A DNA stretch of 64,000 bases from Streptomyces sp. NBC_01142. GTDB lineage: Bacteria; Actinomycetota; Actinomycetes; Streptomycetales; Streptomycetaceae. The stretch is from NCBI RefSeq assembly GCF_026341125.1, contig NZ_JAPEOR010000001.1:2976001-3040000 (forward strand). The letters run 5' to 3'. Below are positions 46,188 through 58,610 of the stretch, piece by piece. The number at the start of each line of letters is the position of its first letter. The stretch's first letter is position 1. The translations under genes were made by a program, and so were the position numbers. The notes under the pieces are model-generated. The model was not told the origin of the DNA. It searched no databases and saw nothing but the letters and a program-made list of their open reading frames with translations.

Positions 46188-46943
46188 ATGACCGTACCCG
46201 TCCGTCGGCCCGGAGCGGCCAAGCGGAGGAGGGCCTTCAGTCTTCGGCAACTGGCCCTCTTCTTCGGGCTGGTTGCCCTCGCTCTCTGCGCCGCAGGGCT
46301 CACCCTGAAGTTGACCGTGCGAGCGGTCGAGGCTCACCCGGCCGCAGTGGTGGTCGTGGCTGTGGTGGTCATCGCCGCCGCTGTGGGGCTGTCAAGCGCA
46401 CGCCGCCGTCGCGCCGCGGGAGATGTCGCCGACGGGCTCGTCGACCTCACGCACCGGATCGCCGAGCGGAACGCGGTGGAGCAGGAGCGACCACCCACGG
46501 CGGGCGTGGTCGAAGCGCCTGGTGAGACGTTCGTGGCCGCGGACTATGCGGCCATGGACCCGGTGAGCTTCGAACAGGCAGTAGCCGCCCTGTGCGAGCG
46601 CGACGGCTGCCGGGACGTCGAGGTCGTGGGCGGCGCCGGGGACCTGGGCGCGGACATCATGGCGATCGCGCCGGACGGGCGACGTGTGGTCATCCAGTGC
46701 AAGAGGTACGGGCCCCTGAACAAGGTCGGCTCCCAGGACATGCAGCGCTTCGGGGGAACCTGCTTCGCGGTACACGAGGCGCATGTCGCAGCCGTGGTCA
46801 CCACGGGTGAATTCACCCAGCCCGCCGTCGAGTACGCCGAGCAGTGCGGAATCCGCTGCCTGGACCATCACCAGCTCCTCGCCTGGACCGACGGTTCAGG
46901 CCCCGCACCATGGGGGGAAACCGAAGCAGAGCTGCACCCCTGA
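46188..46943 (+). CDS. Membrane-anchored Mrr-type restriction endonuclease domain protein
   Basis: A 251-residue protein. Two hydrophobic helices (about 21-42 and 50-66) anchor it. Residues about 120-245 are an Mrr_cat-type PD-(D/E)xK nuclease: FEQAVAALCERDGCRDVEVV, GGAGDLGADI (Asp) and VVIQCKRYG (Gln-x-Lys). AVVTTGEFTQPAVEYAEQ near the end is also typical. Such proteins occur without a partner methylase and may target foreign or modified DNA. Orientation of the nuclease domain relative to the membrane cannot be proven but should be cytoplasmic. Confidence 0.88.
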   Translation: MTVPVRRPGAAKRRRAFSLRQLALFFGLVALALCAAGLTLKLTVRAVEAHPAAVVVVAVVVIAAAVGLSSARRRRAAGDVADGLVDLTHRIAERNAVEQERPPTAGVVEAPGETFVAADYAAMDPVSFEQAVAALCERDGCRDVEVVGGAGDLGADIMAIAPDGRRVVIQCKRYGPLNKVGSQDMQRFGGTCFAVHEAHVAAVVTTGEFTQPAVEYAEQCGIRCLDHHQLLAWTDGSGPAPWGETEAELHP

Positions 46944-47265
46944 CGGGGCGAGATCGCGACGGCAACGCCGGAACCCGGCAGCCCTCCCGGACAAAGGCCC
47001 GGGCAACGGCCCTTCCATGCCCCTTCCACACCCATGGAAGGGGCATGCGTTGTGGGCGACGAGCCTGCCCCGGAGTGTGGGGGAGCCCTGGCTGCGGCTG
47101 CGGCAGACAGCGTTCACCGTGGCCGCAGTCGCGTTGTCACCGGGGCGACGCTCCAGGGACCGGGTCAGGGACCGGGACCGGCCGAGGAGCCTTTCTCGCC
47201 AAGTCGCCCTCCTCGGCGCGGATGTGAGGCGCCGATGTGCACGATTGCGGGTCCACCCCCGGGCA
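46944..47265. other. Convergent intergenic region, about 320 bp
   Basis: It lies between the nuclease gene and the minus-strand STAS gene. It contains the strong hairpin at 47016-47047; the rest shows no gene. Confidence 0.5.
47016..47047. terminator. Hairpin terminator
   Basis: CATGCCCCTTCC (47016-47027) pairs perfectly with GGAAGGGGCATG (47036-47047) around an 8-base loop, 73 bases past the nuclease stop. It lies between convergent genes, so it can work in both directions. Confidence 0.82.
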
Positions 47266-47676
47266 CTACTCGCCGACGCCCTCAGCCGTCCTCTCCGCCT
47301 GCTGTGGAACGTGGCTGCGTCCGGCGGCCGCGAGCGCCTCTTCGACGTTGGGATGGATGGGCGTGGCAACGCTCAGTCCAGTGATCTCAAAGAGCCGGCG
47401 GACGGCAGGAGCGGGCGCGGCGAGGTGGAGGTCCCCGTCTGTGTTGCGCGCTTCGCGACCGGCTTTGATCAGAACGTTCAGCCCTGAGGAATCCATGAAC
47501 TGCAGAGCGGAAAGGTCCAGGACGACGTGGCGGCGTCCGTGGAGGAACTGATTGGCCATGTGGTGGTGAAGCAACGTCGCGGTATCGATGTCCAGTTCGC
47601 CGCCGATGGTCAAGATCGCGGTGTCGGTATCGTGGATTGCGACCTCGATGTCCAGGTTGTTCTCTGTGGGGGACAT
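47266..47676 (-). CDS. STAS domain anti-sigma factor antagonist
   Basis: A 136-residue SpoIIAA/RsbV-type protein. Core motifs are AILTIGGELDIDTATLL, HVVLDLSALQFMDSSGLNVL with the phosphorylatable Ser in MDSSG, and LHLAAPAPAVRRLFEITG. When unphosphorylated it would bind an anti-sigma kinase and free a SigB-type factor; SpoIIE-type phosphatases nearby could dephosphorylate it. ATG 47676 with AAGGG is preferred to 47709. The matching kinase is not in the window. Confidence 0.92.
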   Translation of the reverse strand: MSPTENNLDIEVAIHDTDTAILTIGGELDIDTATLLHHHMANQFLHGRRHVVLDLSALQFMDSSGLNVLIKAGREARNTDGDLHLAAPAPAVRRLFEITGLSVATPIHPNVEEALAAAGRSHVPQQAERTAEGVGE

Positions 47677-47960
47677 TCCTCCGCCCTTCTGTGCAGGTGG
47701 TCTGGTCACTGGCGCTCATCTCGCTGTACGCCAACATCGATCGGTTGTGCCGCGCCGGCTCACCCGACCCCCGGGGGAGAGTGCAACAGCGCGTCGTGCA
47801 GCGTCGCAGCCGGCCGCGTACCCGCCGTGGCGACCTGCGCGCATGTGCCCCTCCCTGGTTTGTTGTCGCCCGGCAAATGTTAGCCGGTGTGCCGGCGTCG
47901 CCTGAGGGGGCGTCTTCCCGCTGCCCGGATTTCCGTTGTCGCCACAAGGGGGGTGGGCGC

Positions 47961-48926
47961 TCAGGAACCTGGCCCGGGATCGGGGTGCACCGGTTCGGTG
48001 ATGCCTGCCCGGGCCGCCTCGAGCTGGGCGGCGAACGCGAGGCCGAGGAAGAGCGCGATGCCGGTGAGATTCGCCCACAGGAGCAGCGCGACAAAGGCTG
48101 TCAGGGGCCCGTAGACGGCACCGAACGAGCCGCTGTGTTCCACATAGAGGGCCAAGAGCCAGGTCGCGGTGATCCAGAGGGTGAGATGAACGGCCGACCC
48201 GAAGGCGAGCCATGTGTATCCCGGTTGGGTACGCCGCGGCGCCCACCGGAAGATCGCGGCCGACGCCACCCACGCCATGGAGATGCCGACGGGTATCTGC
48301 AGCCAGTGCCACCACCCCGGCAGTCCGGCGTCGCCGCCGAACGCTTTCACCGCGGCCTCGGCGACCGCGTCACCGGCCACGAGCACGAGGAACCCGGCCG
48401 CCATGGGTGCCCCTGCCGCTACCGAGAGGAGCAGGCTCCTGCCGTACTTGGAGCCGAAGGGGCGATCGCGTTCGATGCCGTAGATACGGTTGGCGCCGCG
48501 CTCGATCTGAGCCATGGCCGACGTCAGACTGACCACGGCGAACCCCAGACCCAGCCACATGGCGACCGCACCCGCGGCATCCGAATCCGCGTTGCGGCGC
48601 CCTTCCGCCAGGGCATCTTCGATCAGCCTCGAGCTGGCGCCTGGAGCTATCTGTGTGAGCGTGAGTTCGACGATGCGACCGACACTCTCGGTGTGGAGGG
48701 TCGTCGCCACGCCGACCAGCGCGATCGTGAAAGGCACCAGGGCGAGTGTCACCTGGAACGCCAGTGCGCGCGAGTGACTGAAGCCGTCGGCGTAGCGGAA
48801 GCGCAGGAACGCGTCGGTGAGAAGCGTTTGCCCGCCGTACCGCCTCAGCGCCGCCCAGGCCTCGTCCCCGGAGAGCTCTTCGCCGGCCATGTCCCGCGTC
48901 TGCGGAACATGCGCTGCGCTACCCAT
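47961..48926 (-). CDS. YihY/BrkB family inner membrane protein
   Basis: A 321-residue protein with about six membrane segments. Family features are RALAFQVTLALVPFTIALVG, GLPGWWHWLQ and FGAVYGPLTAFVALLLWANLTGI-type sequence near the end. The family was once called ribonuclease BN by mistake; its role is still unclear, with transport or membrane-stress roles suggested. It lacks a clear ribosome site at ATG 48926. A second, shorter YihY protein is at 53080. Confidence 0.9.
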   Translation of the reverse strand: MGSAAHVPQTRDMAGEELSGDEAWAALRRYGGQTLLTDAFLRFRYADGFSHSRALAFQVTLALVPFTIALVGVATTLHTESVGRIVELTLTQIAPGASSRLIEDALAEGRRNADSDAAGAVAMWLGLGFAVVSLTSAMAQIERGANRIYGIERDRPFGSKYGRSLLLSVAAGAPMAAGFLVLVAGDAVAEAAVKAFGGDAGLPGWWHWLQIPVGISMAWVASAAIFRWAPRRTQPGYTWLAFGSAVHLTLWITATWLLALYVEHSGSFGAVYGPLTAFVALLLWANLTGIALFLGLAFAAQLEAARAGITEPVHPDPGPGS

Positions 48927-49183
48927 CCGTGTCCGCCCCCGTCTCTGCGTTGATCGTCGGTGCGGCTGCCGCCCGCGGGAAGTCTCTCGTGGCCCGGTTC
49001 GCGGCTATCGTTGCCGCGTAGCAAATGTTGTGCGGGTTCGTAGAATAGTGGGTGTTGTTGTGCCCGGCGCGGTCGCAGGCCGCATCGACGGGAGCGAGAG
49101 TGACCTGGCCCGCCGGGTCTGGTGTTACCGGCACGAAGAGAAGCCGGGGCTGGTGTCGCCGGCGCGAAGAGAAGCAGGATGAC

Positions 49184-50383
49184 GTGGACAAATTCGCCGC
49201 CGTCGAGCGAGCTCTGCGCAGCGCTGCCCCGCACACCCTGCTGGATGTGGTCACTGGCGCGCTGAGGGACCAGTACGGCGTCGACCGTGTGGAGCTTCGG
49301 CTGGTCGACTACGGGATGAGTTCACTGCAGGCCGTGGAGAACGTGCCGTACACAACGGAGCCGGTGCCGGTGAACGGCAGTGCGCAGGGGCGCGCCTTCG
49401 GCTCGCAGGAGCCGTACGTGACGAGGGATGCCGGCGCGGTCGATGTGCATCTGCCCGTCACGATCCGCGGGGACCGGATGGGGGTCCTGACGGCGAGGAT
49501 GGCCGAGGACCGCTATACGCAGTCGCTGCTGCCGGAGATGCAGCAGGTCTGCGAGGCGCTCGGTCACGAGATCCTGGTCGCCGAGCGGGACACGGACCTG
49601 TATGTCCTGGCCCGGCGGGCCGCGCGGCTGACGCTGGCGGCGGAAATGCAGTGGCAGCTGCTGCCGGGGCGATCCTGTGCCCGCCCGGAGTTCGCTCTCG
49701 GCGCGCACCTCGAACCGGCCTACGCGATCTTCGGCGACAACTACGACTGGTCCGCTTCTGCCGACCATCTGACGCTGACGGTCACCAACGGGATGGGGCA
49801 GGGCATCGAGGCGGCTCTGCTGACCAACCTGGCCGTCAATGCGCTGCGCAACGCCCGCCGGGCCGGTCTCGATCTTGCCGGACAGGCGTCCTTGGCTGAT
49901 CAGGCCGTATACGCGCAGTACCGGGGCCGGGCATACGTGTCCGTTCTGCTGCTGCGTTTCGACCTCGATACCGGTGAGGTCGAGGCGCTGGATGCGGGTT
50001 CTCCGCGGATGTGGCGGTTGCGTGAAGGGGCGGTTGAGGCCATCTCCTTCGATGCGCAGCTGCCTCTGGGCATGTTCGAGGACACGGTCTACTTTCCCGA
50101 GCGGTTCACGGTGCAGTCCGGTGACCGTCTGCTGTTCGGGAGCGACGGTGTGTACGACGCGTCATCTCCGGCGGGGGAGCGCTACGGACAGCGGGCGCTG
50201 GCGCGGTCCCTCTCGGGTACGAGGCTTCTCCCGCCGACGCAGGTACCGGGCGCGGTACTGCGCGAGCTTGCCGGCTATCACGGGGAATCACCCCTCGACG
50301 ATGACGCACTGGTCGTCTGTCTCGACTGGGCGGGGCGTCAGGGCATCGGCGACGGCGGTTTGCTGCACGTGGAGGAGCAGTGA
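49184..50383 (+). CDS. SpoIIE/PP2C-like phosphatase with altered metal site
   Basis: A 399-residue protein. The N-terminal 150 residues form a GAF-like region (VVTGALRDQYGVDRVELRLV, then VHLPVTIRGDRMGVL). The rest is a SpoIIE-type PP2C domain: MQWQLLPG, GDNYDW for the first Asp pair, FGSDGVYDAS and DDDALVVCLDW. The usual GDxxGHG motif reads TNGMGQG, so a metal-binding Asp is replaced by Asn. Activity may be reduced, or this is the recognised Streptomyces variant subfamily. GTG 49184 has AGGA upstream. It is the kind of enzyme that resets STAS antagonists. Confidence 0.88.
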   Translation: MDKFAAVERALRSAAPHTLLDVVTGALRDQYGVDRVELRLVDYGMSSLQAVENVPYTTEPVPVNGSAQGRAFGSQEPYVTRDAGAVDVHLPVTIRGDRMGVLTARMAEDRYTQSLLPEMQQVCEALGHEILVAERDTDLYVLARRAARLTLAAEMQWQLLPGRSCARPEFALGAHLEPAYAIFGDNYDWSASADHLTLTVTNGMGQGIEAALLTNLAVNALRNARRAGLDLAGQASLADQAVYAQYRGRAYVSVLLLRFDLDTGEVEALDAGSPRMWRLREGAVEAISFDAQLPLGMFEDTVYFPERFTVQSGDRLLFGSDGVYDASSPAGERYGQRALARSLSGTRLLPPTQVPGAVLRELAGYHGESPLDDDALVVCLDWAGRQGIGDGGLLHVEEQ

Positions 50384-50431
50384 CCCGCCGACCGGGTGGT
50401 CACGTACGGGCGGGTCGGACGCTGTCCGCTG

Positions 50432-50938
50432 TCAGGCGGACTGTGCCGGGCTGACCGGCGGACTGTGACCTCGGGCGAGGTCCGTTGCTTGGGCTGCGTC
50501 GCGAAATCCGTTCAGGCCGTCCAGGAGCGCGGCCCGGGAGGCTGGGCGCATGGCCTTGATGGCTGTCAGCAGTATCCTCTCGCGGCGCGCGCGTAGCTCA
50601 ACCAGATGCGCCCTCCCATGACTGGTCAGGCGCAGGGTCAGTTCCCGCCGGCTCACCGGGCTCGGTGTGCGCTCCACGAAGCCCAGTGCCTCGAGGCGGT
50701 CGCACAGGCGGCTTGCCGATGACGGAGCGGATCCCAGCAGACGGCCGAGTGTGCGGAGGTTGATGCCCTCCTCGCGCTCCAGGCTGTACAGCACGCGCAG
50801 TTGGGGCGGTGATACGGCTGAGGGGCCTGTGGCGTCCCGGCCCCGTTCCCACAGCACTTCGAGCAGCTCGATGACCTCGCACGCTGCTTGCGCTGCTTTG
50901 ATGGACCGCTGCGGAGCGGGAGGGGGATCCGTGCTCAT
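50432..50938 (-). CDS. MarR family transcriptional regulator (copy 1)
   Basis: A 168-residue winged-helix regulator. The recognition part is LRTLGRLLGSAPSSASRLCD followed by RLEALGFVERTPSPVSRREL, and an N-terminal dimer helix has VIELLEVLWERGRD. It is a clear paralogue of the regulator at 52193, with the same length. It is convergent with the SpoIIE gene and divergent from the sigma factor. Its leader shares 17 identical bases with copy 2. Confidence 0.92.
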   Translation of the reverse strand: MSTDPPPAPQRSIKAAQAACEVIELLEVLWERGRDATGPSAVSPPQLRVLYSLEREEGINLRTLGRLLGSAPSSASRLCDRLEALGFVERTPSPVSRRELTLRLTSHGRAHLVELRARRERILLTAIKAMRPASRAALLDGLNGFRDAAQATDLARGHSPPVSPAQSA

Positions 50939-50942
50939 ACCT

Positions 50943-50959
50943 TGACACTCCGAATCAGA
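50943..50959 (-). promoter_or_regulatory. Conserved leader of MarR copy 1, with ribosome site
   Basis: TGACACTCCGAATCAGA (plus strand) is identical to 52706-52722 before MarR copy 2. On the minus strand it reads as a GGAG ribosome site preceded by TCTGATTC. Identity may reflect duplication, a shared operator, or both. Confidence 0.6.
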
Positions 50960-51172
50960 TCTTCTCTGTCGGCGCCGCAGACCGCCCGCCCCGCCCCTGC
51001 CTCATGTCGCTGCTGTGGCGATCTTCGGCCTGGCCGGCTTCAGCGCCGCAGGGGTAGTACTCCGTTCCGCACGTCAACCCTATCTCTCCCGCGTTTACCC
51101 GCCCGCGCTGAGCGCATTTCCCCTGCGGCAGAACATCTCGAGCGGATCATCGCCCGGACTTGACCAATACTT

Positions 51173-51198
51173 GCTTTAGGGCAACTGTTGTGGGGTAG
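51173..51198 (+). promoter_or_regulatory. Candidate SigB-type promoter of the sigma factor gene
   Basis: GCTT (51173-51176), sixteen bases, GGGTAG (51193-51198), 40 bases before the ATG. This matches the Streptomyces SigB pattern except for the final base, and would make the gene self-activating, as known for SigB. Confidence 0.4.
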
Positions 51199-51238
51199 GA
51201 AGGGTCATGGACGGGGGTGCGACGACAGAGGAGGAGTG

Positions 51239-52114
51239 ATGACCACGGTGCCGGCGATGACGGAGCAATCGGTGAACCGCGTCGAGGCGGCTCGCAGCGC
51301 GGGATCGGGCGAAGTCAGCCTGCCGCGTGTCGAAGATGCCGCGGAAATGGCGCCGGCGGACGCACGAATGATCTCGAAGGTGTTCTTCGACAGGCTTCAG
51401 GAGCTCGAGGAAGGCACCCCGGAGTATCAGTACGCGCGCAACGCCCTGATCGAGATGAACATCTCGCTGGTCAAATTTGTCGCGCGCCGGTTCCGGCATC
51501 GCTCGGAAGCGGACGAGGACGTAGTCCAGGTGGGCACGATCGGCCTCATCAAGGCGATCGACCGGTTCGACCTCAGTCGCGAGGTCGAGTTCACGACCTT
51601 CGCCGTCCCCTACATCCTCGGGGAGATCAAGCGCTTCTTCCGGGACACGAGCTGGGCTGTGCACGTGCCGCGCCGCCTTCAGGAGCTCCGGCTGGAGCTG
51701 ACCCACGCGACCAATCAGCTCTCCAGCACCCTCCACCGTTCACCCACGACGGCGGAGCTGGCCGAGTACATGGGACTGTCCGCCGAGGAGGTCACCGAAG
51801 GCCTCGTGGCCATGAACGGATATGTCGCCAGCTCCTTCGACGTGCCGAGCACCGAAGGGGACGGCGCAGGCGAGGCCTCCATCGCCGACCGCTTCGGTGA
51901 CGTCGACCCGGCACTGGACCTGGTGGACAACCTGCAGGCACTCAAGCCGCTGCTCGACGGACTGGAAGACCGGGACCGCCTCATTCTCCAACTCCGCTTC
52001 GGGGACGAGCTGAAGCAGGCGGAGATCGGCGCCAGGCTGGGCATCTCGCAAATGCAGGTCTCGCGTCTGCTCACCCGTACGCTGACAAAGCTGCGCAAGG
52101 AGATGCTGGCATAG
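51239..52114 (+). CDS. SigB/SigF/SigG-type RNA polymerase sigma factor
   Basis: A 291-residue group 3 sigma factor. Region 2 shows DVVQVGTIGLIKAIDRFDLS and YILGEIKRFFRDTSW; region 3 SPTTAELAEYMGL; region 4 AEIGARLGISQMQVSRLLTR. It is close to the factor at 39975, with the same HVPRRLQELRLEL linker. Stress or osmotic function is expected from the family. GAGGAG is near ATG 51239. It is flanked by two MarR paralogues that point away from or towards it, an unusual setting. Confidence 0.94.
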   Translation: MTTVPAMTEQSVNRVEAARSAGSGEVSLPRVEDAAEMAPADARMISKVFFDRLQELEEGTPEYQYARNALIEMNISLVKFVARRFRHRSEADEDVVQVGTIGLIKAIDRFDLSREVEFTTFAVPYILGEIKRFFRDTSWAVHVPRRLQELRLELTHATNQLSSTLHRSPTTAELAEYMGLSAEEVTEGLVAMNGYVASSFDVPSTEGDGAGEASIADRFGDVDPALDLVDNLQALKPLLDGLEDRDRLILQLRFGDELKQAEIGARLGISQMQVSRLLTRTLTKLRKEMLA

Positions 52115-52192
52115 GGGCACTCTCGCCGGCGGCTTCGTTCCGGACGGGGGCCATGGCGGACAGGGCTCATCACGCCTGGCGGAGCGCCGAGG

Positions 52193-52699
52193 TCAGGCGG
52201 ATCGGGCGCCCTTGACTGCAGAGTCCAGTCGGGGGGCAGGTCCTGCTTCGCCCAGTGCGTCCTGGAAGCCCATGAGTCCATTCAGCAGTGCCTTGCGCAC
52301 CGGCGGCGTCATTGCGTCGATCACTGACAGCAACGCCTCCTCGCGCCGCGCCCGCAAGTCCCGTAGGTACGCCTTGCCGGGGGTGGTCAGATGCAGTTCC
52401 AGCTCCCGTCGGCTGACAGGGCTGGGAAGCCGCTGGACGAACCCGAGCGCTTCGAGGCGGTCGCACAGGCGACTGACCGACGGCGGAGTGGAGCCCAGCA
52501 ACTCACCAAGGGTGCGGAGGTTGATGCCCTCTTCGCGATCGAGGCTGTACAGCACGCGAAGCTGAGAAGCGGACACGGGTGCCGAGGACACCATGTCCCT
52601 GCCGCGTTCCCACAGCACCTCCAGGAGCTCGATGACCTCGCGGGCCGCCTGAGCGGTCTCCTTCGGCCGGCGGTGGGAAGAGGCGCGGTTCGCGTCCAT
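52193..52699 (-). CDS. MarR family transcriptional regulator (copy 2)
   Basis: A 168-residue paralogue of the regulator at 50432, sharing VIELLEVLWERGRD, LRVLYSLDREEGINLRTLG and PSPVSRREL. ATG 52699 gives exactly the same length as copy 1 and equivalent spacing from the shared GGAG leader; GTG 52711 is a possible earlier start. It is convergent with the sigma factor gene. The C-terminal tails of the two copies differ most, suggesting different effectors or divergence after duplication. Confidence 0.92.
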   Translation of the reverse strand: MDANRASSHRRPKETAQAAREVIELLEVLWERGRDMVSSAPVSASQLRVLYSLDREEGINLRTLGELLGSTPPSVSRLCDRLEALGFVQRLPSPVSRRELELHLTTPGKAYLRDLRARREEALLSVIDAMTPPVRKALLNGLMGFQDALGEAGPAPRLDSAVKGARSA

Positions 52700-52705
52700 A
52701 TCTAG

Positions 52706-52722
52706 TGACACTCCGAATCAGA
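52706..52722 (-). promoter_or_regulatory. Conserved leader of MarR copy 2
   Basis: The 17 bases are identical to those at 50943-50959. Their GGAG lies about ten bases before ATG 52699. Confidence 0.6.
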
Positions 52723-53079
52723 CGTCCTCGGCCGGCGGCGCCGCCCCTGCGCCGCGCTCCTTGTCTCCACATCCGTCCAGAGAACGGTGTTGGTCCGGTG
52801 GCACGACGGGTGCTGGGGGAACGAGCTTTGCGCGGGGCACCGGTCCATGGCCTCTTTGCACAGCAACCATATCTTTCCACTGGACGAGCTGACCGGTCGA
52901 GCGTGGCCGCGCCATGGGGGAGCGCGCGCGAGGGGTGGGTACACGTCCACGAGATGACTCAAGGGCGGGGGCAGGGGCGCCGCAGCCCTCACGTAGGCTG
53001 CCGACACGCATTCCACATTTCAGTGGGCCCGCTCATTGGCCGTCGATGGTTCGGAGGACTCTGCGTCGCGGGAGACAGC
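52723..53079. other. Intergenic stretch, about 355 bp
   Basis: It lies between MarR copy 2 and the YihY gene. A GGGTAC at 52937-52942 has no GNNT element at suitable distance. An open frame crosses the region into the YihY gene but lacks family sequence upstream of 53080. Confidence 0.4.
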
Positions 53080-53979
53080 ATGCACGGTGAACAGACAACG
53101 CCCTTCGGCCTGTCGCAGAGCCCAGCTGCCGTTCCACGCGGCCTGCCGCCCTGGGGCGATGTGCTCAGCGCGTTGCGCCGTACGCCCGGGGCCGTATGGA
53201 CCGATGACCTCACCGACTGGGCTGCCGCTCTGACGTACTACGCCGTGCTGGCCCTCTTTCCGACCTTGCTCGTCACGGTGTCCTTGATCGGGATCGCGGA
53301 TGCCTCACAGACCGGGACACTCATCGAGCGGCTGGCCGCCATCGTGCCGGCCACGTCGCGCCCGGTTGTGGAGAGCACGCTGCAGGACATGGCAGGCCGC
53401 CACTCGGCCGCATGGTTCCTCGCCGTCGCCGCAACGGGTGGCGCTGTGTGGTCCGCGTCCAGCTATCTCGCTGTGTTCCGCCGGGCTCTGCACGCGATGC
53501 ACGACGTACGAGACCGTGGTTCCGTATGGCGTACGGCGCCACGGATCGTACTCACCTCGTGCGTACTGCTGGGGGTCCTGGTCTCCAGCGCGCTGGTGCT
53601 CGTGCTCAGTGGCCGGCTGGCCGAGTCCCTCGGTCAGGCACTGGGGGTAGGCGGCGCGGCAGCCGCCGCATGGGACGTCATGAAGTGGCCGATCCTGCTC
53701 TGCCTGGTGGCCACGATGGTTCTCGTGCTGTTCCGCTCGGGCCCGGCCCAGACGCGCGGGGTACGACGCAGGGCGCTCGGCGGCGTCCTCGCCGTTCTCC
53801 TCTGGCTCATCTCCTCCGCGGGATTCGCCCTGTACACGTCCCACGTCGGCACATACGACCGCCTGTACGGGTCTCTTGCAGGGGTCATCGTCTTCCTGCT
53901 CTGGCTCTGGGTGTCCAATCTCGCACTGCTGGTCGGCGCGCAATTCAACGCGGAACTCGCCAAGGTCACTTCGCGCTGA
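53080..53979 (+). CDS. YihY/BrkB family inner membrane protein (second)
   Basis: A 299-residue protein of the YihY family with about six membrane segments. Signatures are WAAALTYYAVLALFPTLLVT, RRALHAMHDVRDR and YDRLYGSLAGVIVFLLWLWV ending in GAQFNAELAKV, closer to the family consensus than the protein at 47961. ATG 53080 has GGAG five bases upstream. Function is unresolved; membrane or stress roles are presumed. Confidence 0.92.
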   Translation: MHGEQTTPFGLSQSPAAVPRGLPPWGDVLSALRRTPGAVWTDDLTDWAAALTYYAVLALFPTLLVTVSLIGIADASQTGTLIERLAAIVPATSRPVVESTLQDMAGRHSAAWFLAVAATGGAVWSASSYLAVFRRALHAMHDVRDRGSVWRTAPRIVLTSCVLLGVLVSSALVLVLSGRLAESLGQALGVGGAAAAAWDVMKWPILLCLVATMVLVLFRSGPAQTRGVRRRALGGVLAVLLWLISSAGFALYTSHVGTYDRLYGSLAGVIVFLLWLWVSNLALLVGAQFNAELAKVTSR

Positions 53980-54217
53980 ACGGGTACGGCCGTCCGTGCG
54001 AGTGAGGTCAAGTCCTTTCACTCCCGTCGGTGGCCGGTGTTGCGCCGGGCATTGTTTCCCCGGCAAGCCGCGGCGGGGTACTCTGCCTCGTATTTTGTCG
54101 CACGACAACAGTCTGGGAACGAGACCGTGAGGCGTGGAGACGGCGGCCCCGCCGGAAGGGCCGTGGCAGTGTCATGTCCTTTGACGGGAATCCGGATGAG
54201 CGTAACGAGGGTGGGTC

Positions 54218-58522
<4,305 letters not shown>

Positions 58523-58610
58523 CCCGAGGACGGAATCCGCAGACCGTCCCCAGGTATTCGTACGACGATCCCGCGACATGCAGACACCCCGCCGAGGAGT
58601 CACCAGCACC

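Larger units (their letters stand above)
50939..51238. other. Divergent intergenic region, 300 bp
   Basis: It holds the leader of MarR copy 1 (50943-50959) and the candidate promoter of the sigma factor (51173-51198). No gene is seen. Confidence 0.45.

Noticed and set aside
50383..50430. Terminator between SpoIIE and MarR copy 1
   Set aside because: The ACCCGCC/GGCGGGT pairing has a long loop and the GTCCGC/GCGGAC stem overlaps the gene end; too weak to call.
52937..52942. SigB-type promoter before the second YihY gene
   Set aside because: GGGTAC is present, but no GNNT lies 14-16 bases upstream.
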